Source of the DNA: JAEZDR01 sp039811185
Lineage (GTDB): Bacteria > Bacteroidota > Bacteroidia > Chitinophagales > Chitinophagaceae
Direction: 5' to 3'
DNA: 64,000 nucleotides
Assembly (NCBI GenBank): GCA_039811185.1
Contig: JBDHYF010000009.1
Coordinates: forward strand, 40,679 to 104,678
Part shown: one piece after another, positions 9,607 through 18,935 of the stretch
Layout of the letters: each line of letters starts with the position of its first letter
How positions within the stretch are numbered: position 1 is the first letter of the stretch
Notes under the pieces: model-generated
Told to the model about the DNA's origin: nothing
Database searches by the model: none
What the model saw: the letters and a program-made list of their open reading frames with translations, nothing else
Made by a program: the position numbers and the translations under genes

Positions 9607-11796
9607 CTAAGCCGATTTTAGCGACCGCTGATGATGATAAACGGCAGCCCTGATCTGGCCATAGCTGTATTTTTTCTTTAAAGCATTAAACAAGGTGGAA
9701 GCAACTGTGGATTGATGCGTGTTGATGGCCGACATAATTTCTTCCAGTGCGTCATTACTTAAAAAATCGGAAAGCTCAATCTCCTTTAGCTCGATGAGGC
9801 GAGCAAAATGTGTGTCGATTGTTGAAGGAGCAAGATGGCGAATGGCCGCAATTTCTGCTGAAGTATGACCCAGCTTTTTCAATCGCAGCGTTTCTTTGAG
9901 TGTATCGCCTTTTTGCGGCTTCGCGGGAGCAAGAACAGTTTGTTTGAACGATGATGTTCTTACGCCTGCTTTTGTTGTGAAGAATTCCTCCACCGCGCCA
10001 TCATCCTGAAGCATCAGCGGCAGCCTTTCAATTTTAAGCCATGTATTTTCTATCTGATGCCCCACTGCCATCAGATCGAGCAAATACTTCTTTGTTTTGG
10101 GATAGGTTTTGTATAGCGCAATGTGTTGCTTCAATGGCTCTATCAGCTCTTTATGAAAACAGCTTTTGAAGTGTGCAACGGCTTTCTCCAGACGCTCCTG
10201 TAAAAGCGATATATGGCCACCAGAAAATAGTGCTTCCACTTGTGGCTGAAACTTGCGGGCCACTTCATCCATTCCATAAAAATTGTGGAGCATTTGCATG
10301 GCCCATTCTTCGGCTTCTTCGCGTTTTTTTATCTGTCGTTTATCATAAGCGGAAGCATTTTGCAGCAGTGTTTGTTGAAGAGCAGAAAAATTAAAAGCGC
10401 CGGTAAGTGCCTTCTGTAAAAACTTCTTCTTTTCTACTTCGAGAAGTTCTTCGAGGCCGGCTGCTCCTAAACGGCGCGACATATACGCCCGAACAGCCGC
10501 ATCGGTACCTACCGACGTTTTCTGAAGCTGTGTTCGCAGCACCAGCCCTTCCAGCGATGTGAGCCGGCTAAGCGCCACATAAACCTGTCCGGGAGCGAAG
10601 GCATTTCCGCAGTCCACAATGGCTTTTTCGAATGTAAGCCCCTGGCTTTTGTGTATGGTTACTGCCCACGCAAGTTTAAGAGGAAACTGCGTGAAGGCGC
10701 CCAGTTCTGTTTCTTCAACTTCATTATTTTCTTCGTTATAGGTGAGTTGCAGATTATGCCAGGTTTCCGGTTTAACCGAAATATCATCAGTACCGTCGTT
10801 CACAATCACTTCCTCAGGGGTTATTGATTTTACTGTACCTATCTTGCCGTTAAAAAACTTTCTGTTTTCGCCTTTATCGTTCCGAATAAACATCACCTGT
10901 GCGCCCTTTTTCAACACGAGGCGATCGGTTACAGGAAAGCTGTTTTCAGGAAATTCGCCAGTAATTTGCGCCTCCATTGTTACTTCCTTTGCCGACAGTT
11001 GCTGCAAGGCCGCGTCGTTAATTTTTGCAGCCGTATGGTTGTGGGTGGTAAGGGTAATATAGCCCTCGTCCCGGGCCGGATGAAACGCCGGCTTATAACA
11101 GGCCGAAAGCATTTCTAGCTCGTCATCCGCCACCTCATTATTTCTTATTTTATTCAGCACAGAAAGAAAGCGGTCGTCGGATTGACGATAGACTTTTTCC
11201 AGTTCAATAATCACGGGCATCTGTCGTTTTACCACATGGGCTTCAAAAAAATAAGGGCTGTTGTAGTGTGGCGAAAGCAGTTGCCACTCATCGTTTTTTA
11301 CTACAGGCGGGAGTTGATACAGATCGCCGATAAACAGCACCTGCAAACCGCCGAACGGCAGCTCAGACTTCCGGATTTTTCGCAGAACGGCATCAACGGC
11401 ATCCAGACAATCGCAGCGCACCATCGAAATTTCATCAATAATTAAAAGCTCGAGTGCCTTTATAAGATCGCGCTTGCTTTTGCTGAGCCGGAGGCCAGCC
11501 AACAAACTGTATTCGTTGTGTACATAATGCGAGCCGCCTGATTGCCAAACAGCGTGCTGACCCGGCAAATAAACACCGGTTGGAAGCTGAAAAAGCGAGT
11601 GCAGCGTTAAACCGCCGGCGTTAATGGCGGCCACTCCCGTTGGGGCCGTTACCGCAATTTTTTTCACCGACGATTCGCGAATAAATTTTAGAAAAGTTGT
11701 TTTTCCGGTGCCCGCTTTTCCGGTTAAAAACACGGGATAAGATGTAAAATGAATGAAGTCTGCCGCGAGGCGAAAAAGTGAACTGGAATGTTTCAT
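9607..11796 (-). CDS. PIF1-like superfamily 1 DNA helicase with C-terminal HTH_40-type domain
   Basis: 729 residues. Walker A GKAGTGKTT (26-34), Walker B region LIIDEISMV, and the later motif AWAVTIHKSQGLTFEKAIVD followed by VYVALSRL are diagnostic of PIF1/RecD-type 5'-3' helicases. The last ~100 residues (from LRLKKLGHTSAEIAAIRHLA) form a helix-turn-helix region like HTH_40 found at helicase C-termini, probably a DNA-binding module. Such proteins resolve structured DNA at forks; the exact substrate here is unknown. Acs lies 51 nt downstream on the same strand; no functional link is evident. Confidence 0.88.
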   Translation of the reverse strand: MKHSSSLFRLAADFIHFTSYPVFLTGKAGTGKTTFLKFIRESSVKKIAVTAPTGVAAINAGGLTLHSLFQLPTGVYLPGQHAVWQSGGSHYVHNEYSLLAGLRLSKSKRDLIKALELLIIDEISMVRCDCLDAVDAVLRKIRKSELPFGGLQVLFIGDLYQLPPVVKNDEWQLLSPHYNSPYFFEAHVVKRQMPVIIELEKVYRQSDDRFLSVLNKIRNNEVADDELEMLSACYKPAFHPARDEGYITLTTHNHTAAKINDAALQQLSAKEVTMEAQITGEFPENSFPVTDRLVLKKGAQVMFIRNDKGENRKFFNGKIGTVKSITPEEVIVNDGTDDISVKPETWHNLQLTYNEENNEVEETELGAFTQFPLKLAWAVTIHKSQGLTFEKAIVDCGNAFAPGQVYVALSRLTSLEGLVLRTQLQKTSVGTDAAVRAYMSRRLGAAGLEELLEVEKKKFLQKALTGAFNFSALQQTLLQNASAYDKRQIKKREEAEEWAMQMLHNFYGMDEVARKFQPQVEALFSGGHISLLQERLEKAVAHFKSCFHKELIEPLKQHIALYKTYPKTKKYLLDLMAVGHQIENTWLKIERLPLMLQDDGAVEEFFTTKAGVRTSSFKQTVLAPAKPQKGDTLKETLRLKKLGHTSAEIAAIRHLAPSTIDTHFARLIELKEIELSDFLSNDALEEIMSAINTHQSTVASTLFNALKKKYSYGQIRAAVYHHQRSLKSA

Positions 11797-11825
11797 AACG
11801 GATCGGTGCCCACTAAAATAGCCAA

Positions 11826-12794
11826 TTAAAAGAATATATGATTGGCGGCAATCACCGCCGCGGTAAGCCAGAAGTAAACCACCGGCAAGAACGATTTAGC
11901 GGGGAAATAAAAGATGTTGCCCATAAAAAAGCTGAGGGGAAAAACCAATAAAAACATCGCCTCCGTTCCATTGTCTGCATACGAAAAAGCGGCCGGCGAA
12001 AGCGCCACAAGCAGCAGAAAAAAAATGGTCCACATCTTTCTTGAAACAACCATCATGCGCCCCACATTTTTTCGCCAGTAATAAACCCCAACTATCAACG
12101 TCAGCGCTAAAAATGAAGCGCCGGTTATGAAGGAAGTTTGATGGATCGATTCGGTATGCCAGTCGAGAACAGGAAACTGGTTTCGGAAGTTATGAAGGCT
12201 ATCGGTTAGAAAAAGATAAACGCCAAGGAAATAGTACGGCGTGATCAGTCCCGTTAAAACGATGAACCATTCGTTTATTTGGAAGGGCCTTATAATGGCA
12301 ATGGCAGCAACAACTACAAGTGCGAGTATCAGCAGCGGATTGTACAGGAGGATGATTAATCCGGTTAAAAACCCGATGTTATAAACCGTCACTTTTGCGC
12401 TTACAATGTTGTATGATTTTCCGAGCGTATAAAAGATAAAAGCTAACAGTACGTTTACAAAAAGTGCGGGAATGAGGTTATGCCAGGAGGTGAAGACGGC
12501 AGAAAGGAGCACATAGCTCATAGCTACTGCATTGCCCTGAAAGGAATGCATTTTAAGGCTGTTGGCAAAGAAGTTAATTGCGAATGCACTCAGCAAATTC
12601 CAGGCTAGGTACACAAATATTAATACTGTTGGTGGCAGCGATGAAAACAATGTGAGCCATTGGTTGATGATGCCGTAAGCCGGATTAAGCAGAACGTTGG
12701 GCGGGCTCACGAAAAGCGATAAATGCGCCAGCACTCCAACGCCTATAACAGTGAGGATAGAAAATAAAGAATAGTCTTTAAAAAATGAAACCAC
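11826..12794 (-). CDS. Polytopic membrane protein, DUF6427-like
   Basis: 322 residues, mostly hydrophobic, about 8-10 predicted transmembrane helices, with no catalytic motif I can name. The general pattern (N-terminal FKDYSLFSILTVIGVG, repeated hydrophobic blocks) resembles the DUF6427 membrane proteins of Bacteroidota; this family call is from memory and uncertain. The start is a GTG at 12792-12794, 5 nt after the stop of the secreted protein upstream, so the two are probably co-transcribed. Function unknown. Confidence 0.6.
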   Translation of the reverse strand: MVSFFKDYSLFSILTVIGVGVLAHLSLFVSPPNVLLNPAYGIINQWLTLFSSLPPTVLIFVYLAWNLLSAFAINFFANSLKMHSFQGNAVAMSYVLLSAVFTSWHNLIPALFVNVLLAFIFYTLGKSYNIVSAKVTVYNIGFLTGLIILLYNPLLILALVVVAAIAIIRPFQINEWFIVLTGLITPYYFLGVYLFLTDSLHNFRNQFPVLDWHTESIHQTSFITGASFLALTLIVGVYYWRKNVGRMMVVSRKMWTIFFLLLVALSPAAFSYADNGTEAMFLLVFPLSFFMGNIFYFPAKSFLPVVYFWLTAAVIAANHIFF

Positions 12795-12799
12795 TTGCC

Positions 12800-14302
12800 T
12801 TAATATTCAACTTTTGCAAAACAAACGTAATTTCTGTAAAGGCAGGGAATAATCATTTCTCTTGCGCTCACCTGCTTGGCCTGACGAGGGAGAAATTCGT
12901 ATCCTTTATCAAGATTTTTTATAGTGGGATTACGCTTAATTTCACCATCGCCCAACACCAAATTGTCATTCAATATCTTCCCTCTTTTCTCGAACGAGTT
13001 GTAGAGAATATGCAAAGCGTTTCCGGAGTTCATGATGGCATAGCTCAGCGCTGCTGCCGAGTTATCGTCGTATTGCGATTTTTGCATCACTCCATTCCAT
13101 TCAAGATTCTTTTCGTTGTTAAACGACAACAGTAAAATATTGTCGGCAAAATACCGAGTTACATTATACATGTATGTGGGGCTCCAGGGAGAGTAATAAG
13201 GCGACCCTCTGAACATATAATAATCGTAGTGGCTGTTAAAACTGCCCGGCCCATAATCCCAGCGGTTATAATAGTTCCCTCTCGATGAGGTGTACATACT
13301 TTCGGCAAAGAGCAGAAAGCCGCCGTCTTTACGTAAAAAAATGTTTTGGATATAATAATCGTTGAAGGCAGTTTTCGTTGAGCTTTCGCCTCTTGCCTCC
13401 GAACGCAAATTCTCGCTGAAACCCGCGCGGGCAGCAGAAAAGCTGTTCGTATTTTTGTTGTAAGAGCTAACGAAAATCCCTTCTATATTTCCGTTGCGTT
13501 TTGTGGCATACATAGCAGCAACCAGATATTCTCCCGTTGCATTATTAATTTTCAACACAGGATCATCGAGATATATTTTCGGAATGTCGATAGTGTGTTC
13601 GACTGCATCGTTCGCATCGGCAGCCTGACTGAAAACAGATATTTTGTTTACATCGTCATTCTTATTTTTTGCCGTTGACTTCAAAAACACCAGCTGGCCG
13701 TCATTATCTAAATTAAACTCCGAGATTACTTCCTTTTTATCATCCACCGGAATGTTGAGTACCGTTTTTCTGTAGAAATTTAAATCTTTATCGAACACGG
13801 CTGAAATAATGGTGTGTGTGCTTTTCTTTTTTGTATTAATCTTAAAGGCAGCTATGTAGTTTTTGTTTTCGCTTGTAACGATGGAATACAACCGGCTGGT
13901 TGCGGAAAATGAAATTTCGGTGGTATCCAGCTCAACCGGTTTTGAAAATTTTAAGGACGGCTCTACTCGGCTCGCCATCAGGTGAACAATGTTTTTGCTT
14001 TGATACTGATAAAGAATATAGTAGTATCCGGCGTAATTCACAAACTCCACACTCAGTGTACGCAACGGCAAAAAAGCGAGCTCCTTCTTTTGTACAATGT
14101 GCATGTCCGAATCGTACACGTGAATATAGTAGCGGCTGCGGATATTTTTGTAGACGTGAAAGCCGTCATCCATCTTGCCGACGATTTCATATTCGCTTAT
14201 CCGGCTTTCTTCGTCGGCAGGGTTGGAATAAACGATTTCCTGCGCCTCAACAATCGACGACACACAAAGGCATATCCATGCCATTAAAACTAATTTCTTC
14301 AT
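12800..14302 (-). CDS. Secreted protein of unknown function
   Basis: Unrecognised. About 500 residues with a signal peptide (MKKLVLMAWICLCVSSIVEA) and then a beta-rich sequence with repeated strands, possibly a propeller. A YNRWDYGPGSFNSHYDYY aromatic-rich segment lies in the second half. The reading frame is open further upstream to 14410, but I take the ATG at 14300-14302 because it follows an AAGGAGG ribosome-binding site and a -7 box TATATTTG (14318-14325), and begins with the signal peptide. The adjacent ATG at 14305 is possible. Followed by a polytopic membrane protein, 5 nt away; likely periplasmic or surface-exposed. Confidence 0.75.
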   Translation of the reverse strand: MKKLVLMAWICLCVSSIVEAQEIVYSNPADEESRISEYEIVGKMDDGFHVYKNIRSRYYIHVYDSDMHIVQKKELAFLPLRTLSVEFVNYAGYYYILYQYQSKNIVHLMASRVEPSLKFSKPVELDTTEISFSATSRLYSIVTSENKNYIAAFKINTKKKSTHTIISAVFDKDLNFYRKTVLNIPVDDKKEVISEFNLDNDGQLVFLKSTAKNKNDDVNKISVFSQAADANDAVEHTIDIPKIYLDDPVLKINNATGEYLVAAMYATKRNGNIEGIFVSSYNKNTNSFSAARAGFSENLRSEARGESSTKTAFNDYYIQNIFLRKDGGFLLFAESMYTSSRGNYYNRWDYGPGSFNSHYDYYMFRGSPYYSPWSPTYMYNVTRYFADNILLLSFNNEKNLEWNGVMQKSQYDDNSAAALSYAIMNSGNALHILYNSFEKRGKILNDNLVLGDGEIKRNPTIKNLDKGYEFLPRQAKQVSAREMIIPCLYRNYVCFAKVEY

Positions 14303-14317
14303 CATTTCCTCCTTCGT

Positions 14318-14325
14318 CAAATATA
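14318..14325 (-). promoter_or_regulatory. -7 promoter box (TATATTTG) for the secreted protein at 12800-14302
   Basis: Exact match to the Bacteroidota -7 consensus TAnnTTTG, 12-15 nt before the two adjacent candidate ATGs, with AAGGAGG in between. It rules out a start further upstream. A convincing -33 TTTG at the right spacing was not seen. Confidence 0.5.
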
Positions 14326-14439
14326 TGTAATAGCACCTGATTGCCCTGCTGAAATAAGATTTTAAAATAAGTGTTTTGTATTTTTTTATCAAGCTTATTC
14401 CAATATACATTTGTTGTTTGTAAATTTTGAACTAACACT

Positions 14440-16410
14440 GTGGCCAAAAATTTAAATAGAGTTTCGGGAGCGGGATTGCTGATTGCATTGGGAATAATAT
14501 ATGGCGACATTGGGACTTCGCCTTTGTATGTGTTAAACGCCATCATCAACGGCCGCGAGATAAACGAGCTGTTAATTGTGGGTTCGCTTTCCTGCATTAT
14601 CTGGACGCTGACATTGCAAACCACAGTGAAATATGTGTTGCTTACACTAAATGCCGACAACAAAGGTGAAGGCGGCATTTTCAGTTTGTACGCTCTGGTA
14701 AGGCGAAGGCGTAAATGGCTGGTTTTTCCGGCCATGATTGGAGGCGCAGCCCTGCTTGCCGACGGCATTATTACACCTCCCATATCGGTTACATCTGCAA
14801 TTGAAGGTTTAAGGCAAATACCTCAGTTCAGCGACATTACTACCACAACCATTGTAATCATTGTTATTTCTATCATCAGCCTGCTGTTTTTTTTGCAGCA
14901 GTTTGGTACGGCAAACATCGGCCGTATGTTTGGGCCGGTAATGGCTATCTGGTTTTTAATGCTCGCCACGCTGGGAGTGGTAAACATTGTGGATGACCTT
15001 GCCATATTTAAAGCTTTTAATCCCTACTATGCCATTGAAGTACTTACAATTTATCCGCAGGGCTTTTGGTTGTTAGGGGCTGTTTTTCTTTGTACAACGG
15101 GCGCTGAAGCACTTTACAGCGATTTAGGCCATTGCGGAAAAGGTAACATCCGTGTAAGCTGGTCGTTCGTAAAAATTTGCCTTATCCTGAATTATCTGGG
15201 GCAGGGCGCCTGGCTGCTCACCCACCTCGACGGCGTAACGATCACCGATGCGGTTACACAAAGCATTAATCCGTTTTACAGCATCATGCCGCAATGGTTT
15301 AAAATGATTGGAATTGTTGTGGCCACCTCGGCCGCCATCATCGCCAGCCAGGCACTCGTTTCGGGTTCGTTTACTTTAATATCGGAAGCCATCAGATTAA
15401 ACCTGTGGCCTAAAATGAAAATCAATTATCCCACCGAAGAAAAAGGACAGGTATATATTCCCGGAATCAGCTTGTTGTTGTATTTAGGCTGCGTGGGCAT
15501 TGTGCTGTTTTTCCAGAAGTCTTCAAACATGGAAGCGGCTTATGGCCTCGCTATCACCATGTGCATGATCAGCACTTCTATTCTGCTTGCAAATTTCCTG
15601 ATCAGCCGTCGTGTAAAACCGATTCTGATTTACCTCTATCTGCTCGTTTATATCTCCATCGAGTTATCGTTTTTAATTGCTAATCTCGAAAAGTTTCCGC
15701 ACGGCGGATTTGTGACACTCATCGTGGGCGGCGCCTTGTTTACAGTAATGTATGTTTGGTTTAGAAGCCGTAAAATTAAAAACCGGTATATCGAGTTTGT
15801 CCGCCTCGAGCACTATATTCCCATGATTCAGGAATTGAGTAACGACCGCTCCGTGCCGAAACATGCCACACATCTTGTGTACATGACGAGCGCCGACAAT
15901 CCGAAAGAAATAGAGCATAAAATCATTTACTCTATCCTAAATCGTAAACCGAAACGGGCCGATATATACTGGTTTGTACACGTTGATGTACTCGACGATC
16001 CGTATACCTGCGAGTATGTGGTGGAACATATTATTCCTAACGACATTATTCGTGTGGAGTTCCGGTTAGGTTTTCGGGTAGAGCAAAAAATAAATCTGCT
16101 CTTTAAAAGCGTGGTGCAAGACCTCGTGAAGAATAAGGAAGTGAACATTACGAGCCGGTACGAAAGCCTTGAGAAAAACAATGTGGTGGGCGATTTTCAG
16201 TTTGTGGTGATGGAAAAATATCTTGCCGCGGAAAACGAACTTCCCTTCCTCGAAAAAATAATTATGAAGCTGTATTTCTGGTTGAAAGAAGTAAGCCTTG
16301 GAGAAGAAAGAGGCTTTGGCCTTGACCCCAGCAGCGTAGTGGTAGAAAAGTTTCCGCTGATTGTTACACCGGTACGACAGTTTAAACTGAAAAGGATTTT
16401 TAACGATTAA
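14440..16410 (+). CDS. kup: KUP-family potassium uptake transporter
   Basis: 656 residues, full length. It opens with the family signature SGAGLLIALGIIYGDIGTSP (9-28) in the first transmembrane helix. About 12 hydrophobic helices to about residue 440 are followed by a soluble C-terminal domain of about 200 residues. Imports K+ with protons across the inner membrane. The start is GTG at 14440; a 9-nt TAAATTTTG, one base longer than the -7 consensus, ends 10 nt before it. Divergent from the secreted protein on the left, and tail-to-tail with the histidine kinase on the right (11 nt overlap). Confidence 0.95.
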   Translation: MAKNLNRVSGAGLLIALGIIYGDIGTSPLYVLNAIINGREINELLIVGSLSCIIWTLTLQTTVKYVLLTLNADNKGEGGIFSLYALVRRRRKWLVFPAMIGGAALLADGIITPPISVTSAIEGLRQIPQFSDITTTTIVIIVISIISLLFFLQQFGTANIGRMFGPVMAIWFLMLATLGVVNIVDDLAIFKAFNPYYAIEVLTIYPQGFWLLGAVFLCTTGAEALYSDLGHCGKGNIRVSWSFVKICLILNYLGQGAWLLTHLDGVTITDAVTQSINPFYSIMPQWFKMIGIVVATSAAIIASQALVSGSFTLISEAIRLNLWPKMKINYPTEEKGQVYIPGISLLLYLGCVGIVLFFQKSSNMEAAYGLAITMCMISTSILLANFLISRRVKPILIYLYLLVYISIELSFLIANLEKFPHGGFVTLIVGGALFTVMYVWFRSRKIKNRYIEFVRLEHYIPMIQELSNDRSVPKHATHLVYMTSADNPKEIEHKIIYSILNRKPKRADIYWFVHVDVLDDPYTCEYVVEHIIPNDIIRVEFRLGFRVEQKINLLFKSVVQDLVKNKEVNITSRYESLEKNNVVGDFQFVVMEKYLAAENELPFLEKIIMKLYFWLKEVSLGEERGFGLDPSSVVVEKFPLIVTPVRQFKLKRIFND

Positions 16411-17890
16411 CAGTTGCAAGAGGAAGTACCACAGTAAAAACAGAGCCTTCGTTTTCTTTGGATTTCACCAGAATTCTTCCCTGATGCCTGTCGATAATCT
16501 GCTGGCAAAGATAGAGTCCTATACCAAGGCCGGCGAAGCTCGACTTCAACCCTTGCGCTCTAAAAAAGCGCGTGAACAACTGGTGCATTTGATCGGCCGG
16601 AACTCCAATTCCAAAATCGCAGACCTCACAGTAAAAATGATGCTCATCGGCATAAATCTTAACCTCAATGCGATCGGCATCCGGTGAGTATTTGATGGCA
16701 TTCGAAATCAGGTTCACAAACACCTGTTCTATCCGGTCGTAATCCGCATTTACCGTTACGTCCTGCACGGATCGTTCATACTTGAAAACGTGTTTCCTGT
16801 CAGTGGCCGACATCGTATCAACCACTTCATCTACCAGTCTTACAATATTGAACTCCTTCAATTCCAGCTGCAATTTTCCGGATTCAATTTTCGACACATC
16901 CAGCAAATCTTTAATCAGCCGGGCAAGCTTTTCAATAAGCGTAAGTGCCTTCGTTACCATTAACGATTTTCCGGCATCCTCCGCCGTATTCTGTGCTAAA
17001 ATCTGCAAGTAAACCTTCAGGCTGGTTAAGGGTGTGTTTAACTCATGACTTGCAAGGCTGATAAATTCATCTTTATAATTATTCAGGCGTCGCAACTCAG
17101 CATTCACCTCCTCAAGCGCCTTGTTCGACCGAACTTTCTCTGTAATATCGCGGGCAATTTTCGATGCGCCGATGATGTTGCCGTACTCATCTTTTATGGG
17201 TGAGATGGTGATGCTCAAATCAATTTCTTCACCGTTTTTCTTAAGCCGCCGGGTTTCAAAATGTTCGATTTTTTCACCGCCGCGTATTTTTTTAATGATT
17301 ATATCTTCTTCGCTGATACGATAGGGTGGAATAATCACCGTGATGTGTTTCCCTACAATTTCTTCCGCCTTATATCCAAAAATATGTTCGGCCCCTTTGT
17401 TCCAACTCGTAATGTAACCATCGAGCGTTTTTGAGATAATGGCGTCTTCACTCGAATCCACCAGCGCAGCAAGCATGGCGTTTTTTTCTTTCGCCAGTTG
17501 AAGCTCGGTGATGTTCCGCGCAATTTTTGAAACGCCGATGATTGTTCCGTCCACATCTTTAATGGGCGCAATGGTAAGCATCACTTGAATCAGTTCGCCA
17601 TTCTTTCGTTTCCTGACCGTATGAAAGTTGTGCAGCGTTCGCCCGCTCTTTATGATGGAAAGAATTTCGTCTTCTTCCGGGAGTTTGTTCTCAGGAAAAA
17701 TAATGGATATGTGTTTGCCGATGGCTTCGTTTTCCGAAAATCCGAAAATCCGTTCTGCGGCAGGATTCCAGCTTTTGATAAAGCCATTCAAATCCTTACT
17801 CACAACCGCATCCGCCGAGGAGGCGATAATGGCATTTAAAAAATAACTGCTGTTCTTCATCTCCCGTTCGTCGGCCGACCCTTTCTCCAT
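16400..17890 (-). CDS. Soluble PAS-PAS sensor histidine kinase
   Basis: About 496 residues. Two similar PAS/PAC repeats (about 12-130 and 138-252; compare FIKSWNPAAERIFG with YITSWNKGAEHIFG) are followed by HisKA (SHELNTPLT, phosphoacceptor His near 282) and HATPase_c (NLISNAIKYSP, then GLGIGLYLCQQI). No transmembrane helix, so it should sense a cytoplasmic signal. No response regulator adjoins it; orphan kinase. Start set at the ATG 17888-17890: the TTG one codon upstream belongs to the spacer after a -7 box TATCTTTG (17895-17902) that ends just 4 nt before the ATG. Confidence 0.92.
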   Translation of the reverse strand: MEKGSADEREMKNSSYFLNAIIASSADAVVSKDLNGFIKSWNPAAERIFGFSENEAIGKHISIIFPENKLPEEDEILSIIKSGRTLHNFHTVRKRKNGELIQVMLTIAPIKDVDGTIIGVSKIARNITELQLAKEKNAMLAALVDSSEDAIISKTLDGYITSWNKGAEHIFGYKAEEIVGKHITVIIPPYRISEEDIIIKKIRGGEKIEHFETRRLKKNGEEIDLSITISPIKDEYGNIIGASKIARDITEKVRSNKALEEVNAELRRLNNYKDEFISLASHELNTPLTSLKVYLQILAQNTAEDAGKSLMVTKALTLIEKLARLIKDLLDVSKIESGKLQLELKEFNIVRLVDEVVDTMSATDRKHVFKYERSVQDVTVNADYDRIEQVFVNLISNAIKYSPDADRIEVKIYADEHHFYCEVCDFGIGVPADQMHQLFTRFFRAQGLKSSFAGLGIGLYLCQQIIDRHQGRILVKSKENEGSVFTVVLPLATVNR

Positions 17891-17894
17891 CAAA

Positions 17895-17902
17895 CAAAGA
17901 TA
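17895..17902 (-). promoter_or_regulatory. -7 box TATCTTTG, 4 nt from the ATG of the PAS kinase
   Basis: Exact TAnnTTTG match. With only TTTG between it and the ATG, transcription would be expected to start at or next to the start codon, giving a leaderless mRNA (inference). No -33 TTTG at proper spacing was found. Confidence 0.5.
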
Positions 17903-17945
17903 GTTGCCGCAGATAATTTAAACCGTAGCGATTCTATATTTTTCC

Positions 17946-17953
17946 TAAACTTG
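17946..17953 (+). promoter_or_regulatory. -7-like box TAAACTTG, 4 nt from the ATG of the HipA-DUF3037 fusion
   Basis: One mismatch to TAnnTTTG. It forms a back-to-back pair with the box at 17895-17902 in the 67-nt divergent spacer, each 4 nt from its start codon. Confidence 0.35.
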
Positions 17954-17957
17954 CCTG

Positions 17958-18935
17958 ATGCAAAAAAATGGCTCCGGCGAAATAAGAAATGTTTCGGTTA
18001 CCCGCTATCTCAGTCCGCTTCGCGAAGGTGGCTCGTTGCCGGCAATTGCCGAAGCGGACGACGGCTTTCTGTACGTACTAAAGTTTCGCGGCGCAGGGCA
18101 GGGTGTTAAGGCGCTCGTGGCCGAGCTGATTGGCGGTACACTCGCCAAAATGCTGAACCTGAAAGTACCTGAAATTGTTTTTGCACAAATGGATGAAAGC
18201 TTCGGCAGGCTGGAGCCGGATGAAGAAATTCAAGACCTGCTGAAAGCCAGTACAGGGCTGAACCTGGCCATGCATTACCTGCAATCGGCCATCACTTTTG
18301 ATCCGGCAGTGAATAAACCCGACGGCCGGCTCGCATCCGCCATTGTGTGGCTCGACGCATTTATAATGAACGTTGACCGTACAGCGAAAAACACAAATAT
18401 GCTGATGTGGAAAAATGAGCTGTGGCTCATCGATCATGGTGCGGCGCTTTATTTTCATCATAACTGGGAGAGCCTCGAAACCCACATCCACAGCGGATTT
18501 CCGCAAATTAAAGATCATGTGCTGCTGCCTTTTGCCGACGCCCTTTTGGAGGTGGATGCGGCTTTTAAACAGCTGCTTAATGAAAACGATTTTCAACAGC
18601 TCGTGCGGGAAGAGTTTATCAACGCCGGCGTGATTTTGTATTGTAAACAAAAGAGATCGGTGCTGTGTCTGCATCATCTCAATACACAAAAAATTCTTTC
18701 GGTTTACCCCGAAGCCGACGCAGGCCTGCTTAGAAAAAATATCGATGCTTTTAGCCTTGTGTGCCGCGGTGAAAAAACCGCTGCTTCACCGATAGCACAG
18801 TTAGATGCGGCTTCGCGCTTCCGATGGCTTACCGCAAAAAGAAGCACCATGCTGCAATGCTCGGCTGTACACAGCGGATGGTGTTATGATTTGGATCTGC
18901 AGCTCCGGAAAATATTCAATGAGCAGGTTAGTTAG
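17958..18935 (+). CDS. HipA-like kinase domain fused to DUF3037
   Basis: 325 residues. Residues 10-200 match HipA-like kinases of the kind usually encoded next to DUF3037: SVTRYLSPLREGGSLPAIAE, NVDRTAKNTNMLM (138-150, catalytic-loop Asp140) and LIDHG (157-161, metal-binding Asp159). From about residue 216 (VREEFINAGVILYC) to the end (AKRSTMLQCSAVHSGWC) it matches DUF3037. From memory the two are normally separate adjacent genes. Here the kinase C-terminal tail and the first strand of DUF3037 are both missing and the remainder is in one frame (junction near 18595-18605). Could be a functional fusion, a deletion product, or an assembly error. 3' end overlaps the convergent HAD gene by 8 nt. Confidence 0.75.
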   Translation: MQKNGSGEIRNVSVTRYLSPLREGGSLPAIAEADDGFLYVLKFRGAGQGVKALVAELIGGTLAKMLNLKVPEIVFAQMDESFGRLEPDEEIQDLLKASTGLNLAMHYLQSAITFDPAVNKPDGRLASAIVWLDAFIMNVDRTAKNTNMLMWKNELWLIDHGAALYFHHNWESLETHIHSGFPQIKDHVLLPFADALLEVDAAFKQLLNENDFQQLVREEFINAGVILYCKQKRSVLCLHHLNTQKILSVYPEADAGLLRKNIDAFSLVCRGEKTAASPIAQLDAASRFRWLTAKRSTMLQCSAVHSGWCYDLDLQLRKIFNEQVS

